Source of the DNA: Acidaminobacterium chupaoyuni
GTDB taxonomy: Bacteria; Bacillota; Clostridia; Oscillospirales; Butyricicoccaceae
Assembly: GCA_047936785.1 (NCBI GenBank)
Contig: CP176394.1
DNA length: 64,000 nt
Strand: one strand, 5' to 3'
Below, one piece after another: positions 46,968 to 54,490 of this stretch; position 1 is the first letter of the stretch, and each line of letters begins with the position of its first letter. A model generated the notes under the pieces. That model was not told where the DNA came from and searched no databases. It saw nothing but the letters and a program-made list of their open reading frames with translations. The translations under genes were made by a program, and so were the position numbers.

Positions 46968-49166
46968 CTATTTTTTCTGCTGTTTTTCCTGCGCTTTGGC
47001 CAGCGCGGCGGCAAAGGGCGAAACGCGCTCTTCCTGTTCCTGCTGGCGCTGCAAATATTGCCGCACCTGGCTGCGCGAAGCCCCGGCGCTGTTTTCTTTC
47101 AAATATTCATTGAAGCGATCGAATTTCTCACGGAACCCGCATTTACAGGAATAGATCTTTTTCTCGCCTTCCCCCACAATTTCAAGCTTTTTGTGGCAAC
47201 GCGGGCAGCGGGCGTTGCTGGTGAACGAAAGGTTCTGGCGATAGCCGCATTCCCGATCGGGGCAGACAAGCATTTTCCCTCGTTTTCCGTTGACCTCCAG
47301 CAAAAATTTATCGCAAAGGGGGCATCTTGTTCGTGTGACATTGTCGTGATGATATTCCGCCGAGCTCATTTTCACCGCCTGCACCAGCTTTGTGGCATAT
47401 CCGCACATCTCCTGCCGAAAATCCGCAGGCTTGCGCTGCCCCTTGCTGATGGCGGTGAGCTGCTGTTCCCACTGCGCCGTCAGCGCCGGCGATTTCAGAT
47501 CTTCCGGCACGATCTTCACCAGCTGCATCCCTTTGCTCAGCGGGAAGATCTCTTTGCCGCGCCGTTCGACATAATTTGCCGAAAAAAGCTTTTCGATGAT
47601 ATCGGCGCGGGTGGCGGGGGTGCCGATTCCGCTGACGCTGTCTAAAACCGATTTCAGCTGACGGTCTTCCACAAATTTTGCGGGGTTTTCCATAGCCGAA
47701 AGCAGGGTCGCTTCCGTATAACGCGCGGGCGGTTTGGTTTTTCCTTCGGTGATCTTGATGGCGTCGGCCGCCAGTTCCTGCCCCTGTTTCCACTGCGGCA
47801 GCTGCTGGGGCGGTTCTTCCTGGCTTTCTTCCTCGTCGTCATCCCATTGCGTCATGCCCTGATAAAGCCGCCGCCAGCCCGCTTCGGCCACCGCCTGGCC
47901 CGCGGCGGTGAACAGTTCTCCGCCCGTTTCGGCTGTGATCTTTGTGCTGTCATAAGCATAAGCCGGGCTCAGCACCGCCAGAAAGCGCCTGACCACCAGA
48001 TCATAAATGCGCCGCTCCTCATTGGTCAGTTCCATCAGATCCACATATTGCTCGGTGGGGATGATGGCGTGATGGTCGGTGACCTTGCTGTCATCCACGA
48101 TGCGTTTTGAGATCTGGATGCCTTTTCGCAGGATCTCCTTTGCAAAAGGCGCGTAAGCGGCAACGGAAACGGCTTTCAGGCGTTCGGCCAGCGTGGGCAC
48201 GATATCCGCGCTGAGATAGCGCGAATCCGTGCGCGGATAGGTGAGCAGCTTGTGGTTTTCATAAAGCCGCTGCATCAAATTCAGCGTTTCCTTGGCGGTG
48301 AACCCATATTTTTTGTTGGCATCCCGCTGCAATTCCGTCAGGTCATAGAGCAAAGGCGCGGGTTCCAGCTTGCGTTCTTTTTTCAGCTGAGTGATTTTCA
48401 GCCTGCTTCCCTTAAGCTGCGCCGCCAGGCGTTGTGCGGTTTCTTGCTGGCTGATGCGCGGGCTGTTCGTTTTGCGGCTTTTCCAGGTGAAGCGCACGCC
48501 CTGCGCCTGGATCTGAAGCCCATAATATGCCGTGGGCACAAATTGCTTGATTTCTTCTTCCCGACGGCAGATCATGGCCAGAGTGGGGGTCTGCACTCTG
48601 CCCGCCGAAAGCTGCGCGTTGAACCTGCAGGTCAGCGCGCGGGTCACATTCATCCCCACCAGCCAGTCGGCTTCGGCGCGGCTTTGCGCCGAAGCATAAA
48701 GGTTTTCATATTCCCGCCCGTCTTTCAGCTTTGCAAAGCCTTCTTTGATGGCCTTGTCGGTCTGTGAAGAGATCCACAGCCTTTTCAGCGGCTTGCGGCA
48801 GGCCGCTTTTTCCAAGATCCACCGCGCCACCAGTTCGCCTTCGCGGCCGGCGTCTGTGGCGATCACGATTTTTTCGATCTCGGGCGCCTTGAGCAGCTTC
48901 TGCACCACATGATATTGTTTCGCGGTTTGCGGAATCACCACAAGCTGCATCTTTTTGGGCAGCATGGGCAAAGTGGCAAGATCCCACTTCTCATATTCTT
49001 TTCCATAGGCTTCGGGCTCGGCCAAGGTGACCAGATGCCCAAGCGCCCAGGTGACGCAATAATCTTTTCCTTCAAAATAGCCTTCCCGCTTCTGGCCGCA
49101 GCCCAGCACACGGGCCAGTTCTCTGCCCACAGAAGGCTTTTCCGCCAAGACAAGTGTTTTACTCAT
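46968..49166 (-). CDS. topB: DNA topoisomerase III (type IA)
   Basis: 732 residues. Relaxes and decatenates DNA through a Tyr-linked single-strand break. TOPRIM domain at the start (LVLAEKPSVGRELARVLG, ATDAGREGELVARWI), then the type IA core with GRVQTPTLAMICRRE and the catalytic region LLTYPRTDSRYLS. Two C-terminal zinc ribbons follow (CPLCDKFLLEV, CPDRECGYRQN, CPRCHKKLEIVGEGEKKIYSCKC), then a charged tail. The start ATG at 49166 has GGAGA upstream; the longer frame running to 49262 is rejected. TopB genes are common on integrative elements, which fits its place inside the intervening segment. The 89-bp tandem repeats lie in its upstream region. Confidence 0.93.
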   Translation of the reverse strand: MSKTLVLAEKPSVGRELARVLGCGQKREGYFEGKDYCVTWALGHLVTLAEPEAYGKEYEKWDLATLPMLPKKMQLVVIPQTAKQYHVVQKLLKAPEIEKIVIATDAGREGELVARWILEKAACRKPLKRLWISSQTDKAIKEGFAKLKDGREYENLYASAQSRAEADWLVGMNVTRALTCRFNAQLSAGRVQTPTLAMICRREEEIKQFVPTAYYGLQIQAQGVRFTWKSRKTNSPRISQQETAQRLAAQLKGSRLKITQLKKERKLEPAPLLYDLTELQRDANKKYGFTAKETLNLMQRLYENHKLLTYPRTDSRYLSADIVPTLAERLKAVSVAAYAPFAKEILRKGIQISKRIVDDSKVTDHHAIIPTEQYVDLMELTNEERRIYDLVVRRFLAVLSPAYAYDSTKITAETGGELFTAAGQAVAEAGWRRLYQGMTQWDDDEEESQEEPPQQLPQWKQGQELAADAIKITEGKTKPPARYTEATLLSAMENPAKFVEDRQLKSVLDSVSGIGTPATRADIIEKLFSANYVERRGKEIFPLSKGMQLVKIVPEDLKSPALTAQWEQQLTAISKGQRKPADFRQEMCGYATKLVQAVKMSSAEYHHDNVTRTRCPLCDKFLLEVNGKRGKMLVCPDRECGYRQNLSFTSNARCPRCHKKLEIVGEGEKKIYSCKCGFREKFDRFNEYLKENSAGASRSQVRQYLQRQQEQEERVSPFAAALAKAQEKQQKK

Positions 49167-49246
49167 AGATTTCTCCATTTCGATCTGATGCGTTTCTTTC
49201 TGGTGTTTCTGTCGTTTGCTTTTTATTCGATCTTGCTTCATAGTAA

Positions 49247-49493
49247 GTGGCCATCGCCGCAAGCGGGCCGTGGAATTGGTATAATAACTGCTTTGCGGTT
49301 ATTATACCATGAGTGCGAAGCACGAATGGTATAAAGTGGCCATCGCCGCAGGCGGGCCGTAAAATAAAATATAATAACCGCTTGCGATTATTATATCATG
49401 AGTGCGAAGCACGAATGATATAATGTGGCCATCGCCGTAGGCGGGCCGTGAAATAAAATATAATAACTGCTTTGCGGTTATTATATCATATTA
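49247..49493. repeat. Three tandem 89-bp repeats with nested palindromes
   Basis: Units begin at 49247, 49336 and 49425, exactly 89 bases apart; the third is cut short at about 49493. Each starts GTGGCCATCGCCG and holds a long palindrome around TATAATAACTGC...GCGGTTATTATA, then ATGAGTGCGAAGCACGAAT. They fill the gap between the topB start and the right recombination site, next to the dpaA fragment's stop codon. Possible roles: topB control, accessory recombinase sites, or a satellite repeat. Confidence 0.85.
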
Positions 49494-50284
49494 GAAAGGC
49501 TTTCACAAAAAGTCTTCCCTTCTCTTTCCATTTTTTCAAAGTCAGCCCCCCCTGGCTTTGAAGCCAGATCGATCACAAAGGGTCTGCTGCCGATTTTCAT
49601 CAGTTTTTCTCTGGGCAGCACCATGGCAGGAACCGTGTTGAAAATAAGATCCATATCGCCCAGCCGTTCTTCCATTTTGTCAAAGGGGCAGCTTTCCAGC
49701 CCGCTGCATTCCGCAATGGCGAGATCGCCGTGTTTGCGCGCGCAGGCCACCACCTTCGCGCCCAGGCCATGCAGCTTGGCGCAAAGCAGCTTGCCGATTC
49801 TGCCATAGCCGATCACCATACAGCGGCTGCCGCATAAAGTATGCGCCGTGTTTTCCATGGCGATCTGAATGGCGCCTTCCGCCGTGGCCGAAGCGTTATA
49901 GACCGCCAGTTCTTCGCGTTTGAGGTAATCATGCAAAAGGATGCCGTCTTTTCGGGCCGTTTCCATCATGCCCTCCGGCACCATCCCCGCCATCACCACA
50001 CAGCGCTTGGGGATCAGCGGCAGCAAATGCTCCGCCTTCTGTTCTTCCGCCGCCAGAGGGGCGTTCAATCGCCCTTCCTGCAGCATCGGCATGGGGAAGA
50101 TCACGCAATCGGCCTTTTCCGCCGCTTCCTGAAAGTTTTGTTCTGTTTTGATCTCTCCGTTAAAGCGGTAGCGCTCCAGCGCGAAAGCGCTGACGCAGTG
50201 TCCATCGGCATGAAGCAGGCTGCATAGCCGAACCTGGCGCATATCGCCCCCTGCCACCAAAAAATGAAGCTTTTTCTGCTCCAT
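49481..50284 (-). CDS. dpaA: dpaA 5' part (dipicolinate synthase subunit A), interrupted
   Basis: 267 residues as it stands. Rossmann-type fold of the SpoVFA family: FLVAGGDMRQVRLCSLL at the N-terminus, the NAD-binding VIGYGRIGKLLCAKLHGLGA at about 155-175, and DLASKPGGADF near residues 239-249, where the DNA enters the recombination site. The last 18 residues after ADF are not native and come from element DNA. The native ending lies at 31694-31839. Start ATG at 50284 has AAGGAG 9 bases upstream. With the two parts joined, it encodes 292 residues, followed directly by dpaB. As written, the protein lacks the C-terminal helix region and is probably inactive. Confidence 0.9.
   Translation of the reverse strand: MEQKKLHFLVAGGDMRQVRLCSLLHADGHCVSAFALERYRFNGEIKTEQNFQEAAEKADCVIFPMPMLQEGRLNAPLAAEEQKAEHLLPLIPKRCVVMAGMVPEGMMETARKDGILLHDYLKREELAVYNASATAEGAIQIAMENTAHTLCGSRCMVIGYGRIGKLLCAKLHGLGAKVVACARKHGDLAIAECSGLESCPFDKMEERLGDMDLIFNTVPAMVLPREKLMKIGSRPFVIDLASKPGGADFEKMEREGKTFCESLSNMI
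49537..49560. repeat. Right recombination site of the dpaA intervening element
   Basis: Arms CAAAGTCA (49537-49544) and TGGCTTTG (49553-49560, one mismatch from a perfect palindrome) around the core GCCCCCCC. Direct repeat of 31825-31848; the two differ only at positions 16 and 19. Confidence 0.88.
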
Positions 50285-50360
50285 TCCATCACTCTCCTTT
50301 CTCTTTGCCATCTTATTCCCAAAAAGAAAGAAATGTTTTTTCTGCGGCGCACTTTTTATA

Positions 50361-50399
50361 AAAAAAGCGGGCCTCCCTTCTGAAATAAGAGAAGCCCGC
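50361..50399 (-). terminator. Terminator after the M20 peptidase gene
   Basis: GCGGGC / GCCCGC arms with a partly paired interior and six Ts on the minus strand, between the peptidase and dpaA. Confidence 0.75.
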
Positions 50400-50405
50400 A
50401 GTGGT

Positions 50406-51584
50406 TTATTGTTTGAATCGCTGCTGTTCCAAAATAACGGCGGCAATCAATTTTGCCCGTTCCCGCATAGAATCCACCAAGGCATATTCGCGCTTGGTGT
50501 GGTTCCATTCGCCTTTTACGCCAAAAGAGCAGATAACCGGCACGCCGGCCATGGCCACATAAGCGGCGTCTGAAAAACCGCCCAGGGTTTTGCTGCCCGG
50601 TTTCTCCAGGCCATATTCTTCCGCCGTTCGGCAAACGAACCGGTAAAATTCCATCACCTCCGGGGTGGTGGCATAAATCGGCGCGTCGCCGTCAAAAGTA
50701 TATTCCGCGGTCACATCCGCCACGGTGCAATATTCCACGATCTGGGGGATCGCCTGTTTCACCCTTTGGCGGCCCTCTTCTTTGGCCACGCGGATATCCA
50801 CTTCCAGTTCGCATTTCCCCGGCACGGCGTTGGGCACCGTTCCGCCGCGGATGACGCCCACATTCACGGTGGTGCCTTCCTGCAGATCGGTCAGCGCCTG
50901 CAGTTTCAAAATTTTATGAGCCGCTTCTTCAATGGCGCTGCGCCCGCTTTCAAAATCGTTGCCGGCGTGGGATTCCACGCCCGTGATGGTGATGTGACAG
51001 CCCAAATGGCCCTTTCTGCCTGTGCAGAGAGCGCCGGATGCCAGCCCCGTCTCCATATTAAACGCAAAACGGCCGCCTTTCGATTCTCTTAAATAAACCT
51101 CTGCGCCGCTGGATCTCACATGGCCTTTTTCTTCATTGCCGGAATAAATGATTTTGATGGGAGTTTCGCAATATCCTGCTTCTTCCAGCGCCTTGCAAAC
51201 GAAAAGCGCGATCACCAGCCCGCCCTTCATATCCAAAACACCGGGCCCGAAGGCGCGGTTCCCTTCCATACGGAACGGGGCTTCGCCCCAGCTGCCTGTG
51301 GGGAACACCGTATCCATATGGCCCGAAAAAACGATGGGCTGCCCCGGCCGCCCGGCGCCCAGTGTGCCGATGAGGGTGGGGCCCCAGCCGCCGCCCACAT
51401 CCTCCAGGCGGCAGTCAAAGCCCGCTTTTTCATATTCCGCTTTCAGTTTTTCCGCCACACGCCATACTTTGTCGCCTTCGCCCACATAGCTTTCCATGTT
51501 GACAAGTTCTTTCCATAAAGCCATCATTTCTTCATGGTGGCTGTCAAGCGATTGCTCGATCTTTGCCATTTTTGCGTTTTGCAT
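50406..51584 (-). CDS. M20 family metallopeptidase (glutamate carboxypeptidase/ArgE-DapE type)
   Basis: 392 residues. The zinc-binding residues are visible in FSGHMDTVFPTG (His, Asp), VLDMKGG (bridging Asp), NEEKGH (catalytic Glu and Glu ligand), and near the end FGVKGEWNHTKREYALVDS (His ligand). The lid domain with the dimerisation His is in GCHITITGVESHAGNDFESGRSAIEEA. Members remove C-terminal Glu or deacylate amino acids; substrate not determined. The start ATG at 51584 has GGGGAGG 6 bases upstream. It lies upstream of dpaA on the same strand, but a terminator separates them. Confidence 0.88.
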   Translation of the reverse strand: MQNAKMAKIEQSLDSHHEEMMALWKELVNMESYVGEGDKVWRVAEKLKAEYEKAGFDCRLEDVGGGWGPTLIGTLGAGRPGQPIVFSGHMDTVFPTGSWGEAPFRMEGNRAFGPGVLDMKGGLVIALFVCKALEEAGYCETPIKIIYSGNEEKGHVRSSGAEVYLRESKGGRFAFNMETGLASGALCTGRKGHLGCHITITGVESHAGNDFESGRSAIEEAAHKILKLQALTDLQEGTTVNVGVIRGGTVPNAVPGKCELEVDIRVAKEEGRQRVKQAIPQIVEYCTVADVTAEYTFDGDAPIYATTPEVMEFYRFVCRTAEEYGLEKPGSKTLGGFSDAAYVAMAGVPVICSFGVKGEWNHTKREYALVDSMRERAKLIAAVILEQQRFKQ

Positions 51585-51615
51585 GAGGCGCCTCCCCAAT
51601 TCAATTGTTTTGAAT

Positions 51616-52773
51616 TTATTTTTGAGGTTCTTGATCAACGGCCATGCTTCTGATATTCAGCGGCATATTGGTCAAAAAATCACAAATTTTTTCAAGTGCA
51701 TCGGGTTTTGCAATTTCCGCAATGCTTTCGCGGATGGTTTCCAGCCGCCGCGGGCTTTGCAGGAAAAAATTCACCGCTTCATCCAGCGGAAAAGTTTTGG
51801 TGGAATAGATGGCCACGCCCGAATTGAGCAAAAATTCCAAGTTCCGTTCTTCATGGCCGGCGATGGGGTTGATGACGATCATGGGCAAATTTTTGGCCAG
51901 CGCCTCCGATACCGAAAGGCCGCCCGGTTTTGAGATCAGAAAATCCGCCGCATCCATCATTTCCTGCACATTATCCACAAATCCATAGGGATGCAGGTTG
52001 ATATAGTTATATTCCTGCTTCATTTTTTCAAAACGAAGCCTCTGCTTTTCGTTTCTGCCGCAAACGGCCATCACTTCGCAATCGCTGTTGAGTTCGAATA
52101 TTTTTCTCACTTCATCTTCATCGATGCCAAAGCCCAGGCCGCCGCCCATCAGCAGAATCACTTTGGCGTTGAGTTTCAGGCCCAGTTTTTCCCGCGCCTG
52201 ATATTTTGAAAGCGCCATGCGATATTTGGGGTGAACAGGGATGCCAAAGGGCAGGATTTTCTGGTGGGGGATGCCGCGTTTCACGGCGCGAAGCGTCAGC
52301 ATCTCGCTGGCTGTTATGATGTAATCCACCGAAGTGACGGTTTCCCAATAAGGATGAATGGTGTAATCGGTGATAATACCCACCAGGCGGGCTCGCGTTT
52401 TGCCTTTCCGTTTGATCTCATGGGCAAGCTGCGCCGCGAACAAATGCGTGCAAACGATCACATCCGGGTCGAAAGCTTTGACCAGATGAAAAAATTTATA
52501 GGCGCATAATTTGTTGACTAACTGGAAAACATTCTTTTGGTCAACTTCCACGCCGCCCTCTAAATAATCATAGATCACGCGGTATATATCCGGCGCCACT
52601 TTGGTATAAAGCGTTGTGCTTTTATCCAGCGTTTCTGAAATAAAGCTGTTGATATATTTATATACATCCACCACCTGGGCCTGATTGCCCATCTCTGTCA
52701 GCCGATCTGCAATGGCGTTTGCGGTGGCGGTGTGCCCATATCCGGTTGAAACGGTCAAAATCATCACTTTCAA
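51616..52773 (-). CDS. Diacylglycerol glucosyltransferase-like GT28 enzyme (UgtP/MGDG synthase family)
   Basis: About 385 residues. GT-B fold: N-terminal MGDG-synthase domain with ILTVSTGYGHTATANAIADRL and CTHLFAAQLAHEIKR. The C-terminal UDP-sugar domain follows with LLMGGGLGFGIDEDEV, GFVDNVQEMMDAADFLISKPGGLSVSEALAKNLPMI (the GG-E sugar-nucleotide signature) and GHEERN. Such enzymes add sugar to diacylglycerol to form membrane glycolipids and anchor lipids for lipoteichoic acid. TTG at 52773 is a plausible start (GGAG 11 bases upstream, protein then opens KVMILTVSTGYGH). An ATG at 52818 overlaps a TATAAT-like promoter element and is less likely. Confidence 0.85.
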   Translation of the reverse strand: MKVMILTVSTGYGHTATANAIADRLTEMGNQAQVVDVYKYINSFISETLDKSTTLYTKVAPDIYRVIYDYLEGGVEVDQKNVFQLVNKLCAYKFFHLVKAFDPDVIVCTHLFAAQLAHEIKRKGKTRARLVGIITDYTIHPYWETVTSVDYIITASEMLTLRAVKRGIPHQKILPFGIPVHPKYRMALSKYQAREKLGLKLNAKVILLMGGGLGFGIDEDEVRKIFELNSDCEVMAVCGRNEKQRLRFEKMKQEYNYINLHPYGFVDNVQEMMDAADFLISKPGGLSVSEALAKNLPMIVINPIAGHEERNLEFLLNSGVAIYSTKTFPLDEAVNFFLQSPRRLETIRESIAEIAKPDALEKICDFLTNMPLNIRSMAVDQEPQK

Positions 52774-53021
52774 TCTGCCTGTCACTCCTTTGTCAGTTGA
52801 CTTCTTTATCCCAATCATATATTATACTAAAGCTCGGCACTTTTGTACAGCATCTTAAAGAAACCTTAAGGTTTCTGCCCAAGATCGAAATTTAGTGTTT
52901 ATCTTTCCCCCTCTATGCAATATAATGATAGGGTAAAGAAAAATACCGGCCATAATATTTATGCTTGTTTTTGAATAAATGCCCTGCTCAGGGGTTAATT
53001 TTAGAATGGATGATGATATCA

Positions 53022-54392
53022 ATGGATTATCAAGAACTTCTCAACGCCATCCAAGGCGGCAAAACCATACATCTCTGCGGCATCGGCGGCGTTTCCATGC
53101 GCGCGCTGGCGCGGCTTCTTGTTCATATGGGGGCCAAGGTGCAGGGCTCCGACCGCGATGATTCCGAAGCCGTGAAAAAGCTTCGCGCCGAAAATATCCC
53201 TGTGCAGATCGGCCATTCGCCGCTGAATTTGGGCGACGCCTCTCTGGTCATCCGAACCGCGGCCATTCCCGATCAAAACCCCGAGATCGTGGCCGCCCGC
53301 GCAAACGGCCTGCCTGTTTTGGAACGCGCCCAGGCCTGGGGGCTTTTGATGCGCGGTTATGAACACGCCATCTGTGTGGCGGGCACTCACGGCAAAACCT
53401 CCACCACTTCCATGCTTTCTTCTGTTTTGATCGATGCTCAGCTTGACCCGACCATTATGGTGGGGGGCGAACTGCCTCTCATCGGCGGCAGCCTGCATAT
53501 CGGTTCCACCGATCTGTTCGTGGCCGAGGCCTGCGAATATAAAAATTCTTTTCTGAATTTTCTGCCCACCATCGCGATGATTTTAAATATCGACCGCGAT
53601 CATTTGGATTTTTTCAGCGATACCGATGATATTATCGCAAGCTTCCGCAAATTTGCCATGCTTGTGCCCGAAGAAGACGGGCTGGTGGTGGCAAACGGCG
53701 AAAACGAAAATGTTCTGCGCGCCATCGAAAACTGCGGGCGGCGTGTCGTCACCTTCGGCCTTGGCGAACATTGTGATGTGCATCCCTATTGCATCACCTG
53801 CAAAAACGGATTTTATTCCTTTGATGTGATCAACGGCGATCAGTTCTATTGCTCTGTCGCTTTAAAAGTTCCCGGTGAACATAACATGCTCAACGCGCTG
53901 GCTTCCGCCGCCGCGGCCATCCGCCTTGGCATCCCGGGCGAAGTGTTTTCCAAAGGGCTCAGCGATTATACAGGCGTGGGCCGCCGCTTCGAATATAAGG
54001 GCAATTTTCAGGGCGCCATGGTCTTTGATGATTACGCGCACCATCCCGATGAGATCGCCGCTTCTCTGAAAACGGCAAGATCCATGGATTTCAAACGCAT
54101 CATCTGCGTTTTCCAGCCGCATACCTATTCCCGCACCATCTGCCTTTTCGATGAATTCGCGCAAGCGCTCTCTTTGGCGGATGTGGTAGTGTTATCTGAA
54201 ATTTATGCCGCGCGCGAAACCAATCAAAGCGGCATTTCCTCCCGCGATCTGGCCGCCAAGATCCCCGGCAGTGTGTTTGCCCCCACTTTTGAAGATGCCG
54301 CCGCCTATCTGCGCAGCAACGCCCGTGAAGGCGACATTGTGTTTACCATGGGCGCGGGAACCATCAACCAGCTGTGGGATCTTCTTCACTGA
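53022..54392 (+). CDS. murC: UDP-N-acetylmuramate--L-alanine ligase
   Basis: Adds L-Ala to UDP-MurNAc, the first amino acid of the peptidoglycan stem. About 456 residues. Landmarks: GIGGVSMRALARLL at the N-terminus (UDP-binding), P-loop VAGTHGKTSTTSM near residues 119-131, VAEACEYKNSFL, NIDRDHLD, and DDYAHHPDEIAASL with VFQPHTYSR. Several in-frame ATGs cluster at 53007-53022; MDYQELLNAIQ at 53022 was chosen because GGAT lies about 10 bases upstream, but the exact start is uncertain. A TATAAT at 52921 is a likely -10. It is divergent from the glycosyltransferase gene. Confidence 0.95.
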   Translation: MDYQELLNAIQGGKTIHLCGIGGVSMRALARLLVHMGAKVQGSDRDDSEAVKKLRAENIPVQIGHSPLNLGDASLVIRTAAIPDQNPEIVAARANGLPVLERAQAWGLLMRGYEHAICVAGTHGKTSTTSMLSSVLIDAQLDPTIMVGGELPLIGGSLHIGSTDLFVAEACEYKNSFLNFLPTIAMILNIDRDHLDFFSDTDDIIASFRKFAMLVPEEDGLVVANGENENVLRAIENCGRRVVTFGLGEHCDVHPYCITCKNGFYSFDVINGDQFYCSVALKVPGEHNMLNALASAAAAIRLGIPGEVFSKGLSDYTGVGRRFEYKGNFQGAMVFDDYAHHPDEIAASLKTARSMDFKRIICVFQPHTYSRTICLFDEFAQALSLADVVVLSEIYAARETNQSGISSRDLAAKIPGSVFAPTFEDAAAYLRSNAREGDIVFTMGAGTINQLWDLLH

Positions 54393-54442
54393 TCTGCCGC
54401 ATTTTTCTTCGCCCTTTCGCAAAACATGCCAAAAAATCAAGA

Positions 54443-54490
54443 AAAGCCTGATCCTGCGCCGTTTCACACGGTCAGGATCAGGCTTTCTGT
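54443..54490. terminator. Bidirectional terminator between murC and the hybrid kinase gene
   Basis: 14-bp stem AAAGCCTGATCCTG / CAGGATCAGGCTTT with a further CCGT/ACGG pairing inside; T-rich sequence follows on both strands. The kinase gene converges from the right. Confidence 0.9.

Larger units (their letters stand above)
31825..49551. mobile_element. 17.7-kb intervening element in dpaA (skin-like), carrying a serine recombinase
   Basis: The segment between the two direct-repeat sites is 17,712 bases long. It interrupts dpaA so that neither half is complete, and removal by recombination at the repeats restores the frame exactly. It contains a serine recombinase (44645-45823) that could carry out the excision, an AbrB-family transporter, the purE-C-F-M-N-H-D-L cluster, a 53-residue membrane ORF, a DUF4438 gene, topB and three 89-bp tandem repeats. 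Established parallels are the skin element in sigK and the vfbin element in spoVFB of Bacillaceae. The presence of housekeeping purine genes is unusual. Excision itself is inferred. Confidence 0.85.

Noticed and set aside
46968..49262. topB start at 49262
   Set aside because: The extra 32 residues are basic filler with no ribosome site and would overlap the first 89-bp repeat; ATG at 49166 with GGAGA matches the family start.
49247..49493. CRISPR array
   Set aside because: The repeat units are contiguous with no unique spacers and there are no cas genes; they are plain tandem repeats.
49481..50284. dpaA simply a pseudogene with a lost 3' end
   Set aside because: The missing 3' end is present next to dpaB, in frame, with matching recombination sites at both breaks, which fits interruption rather than decay.
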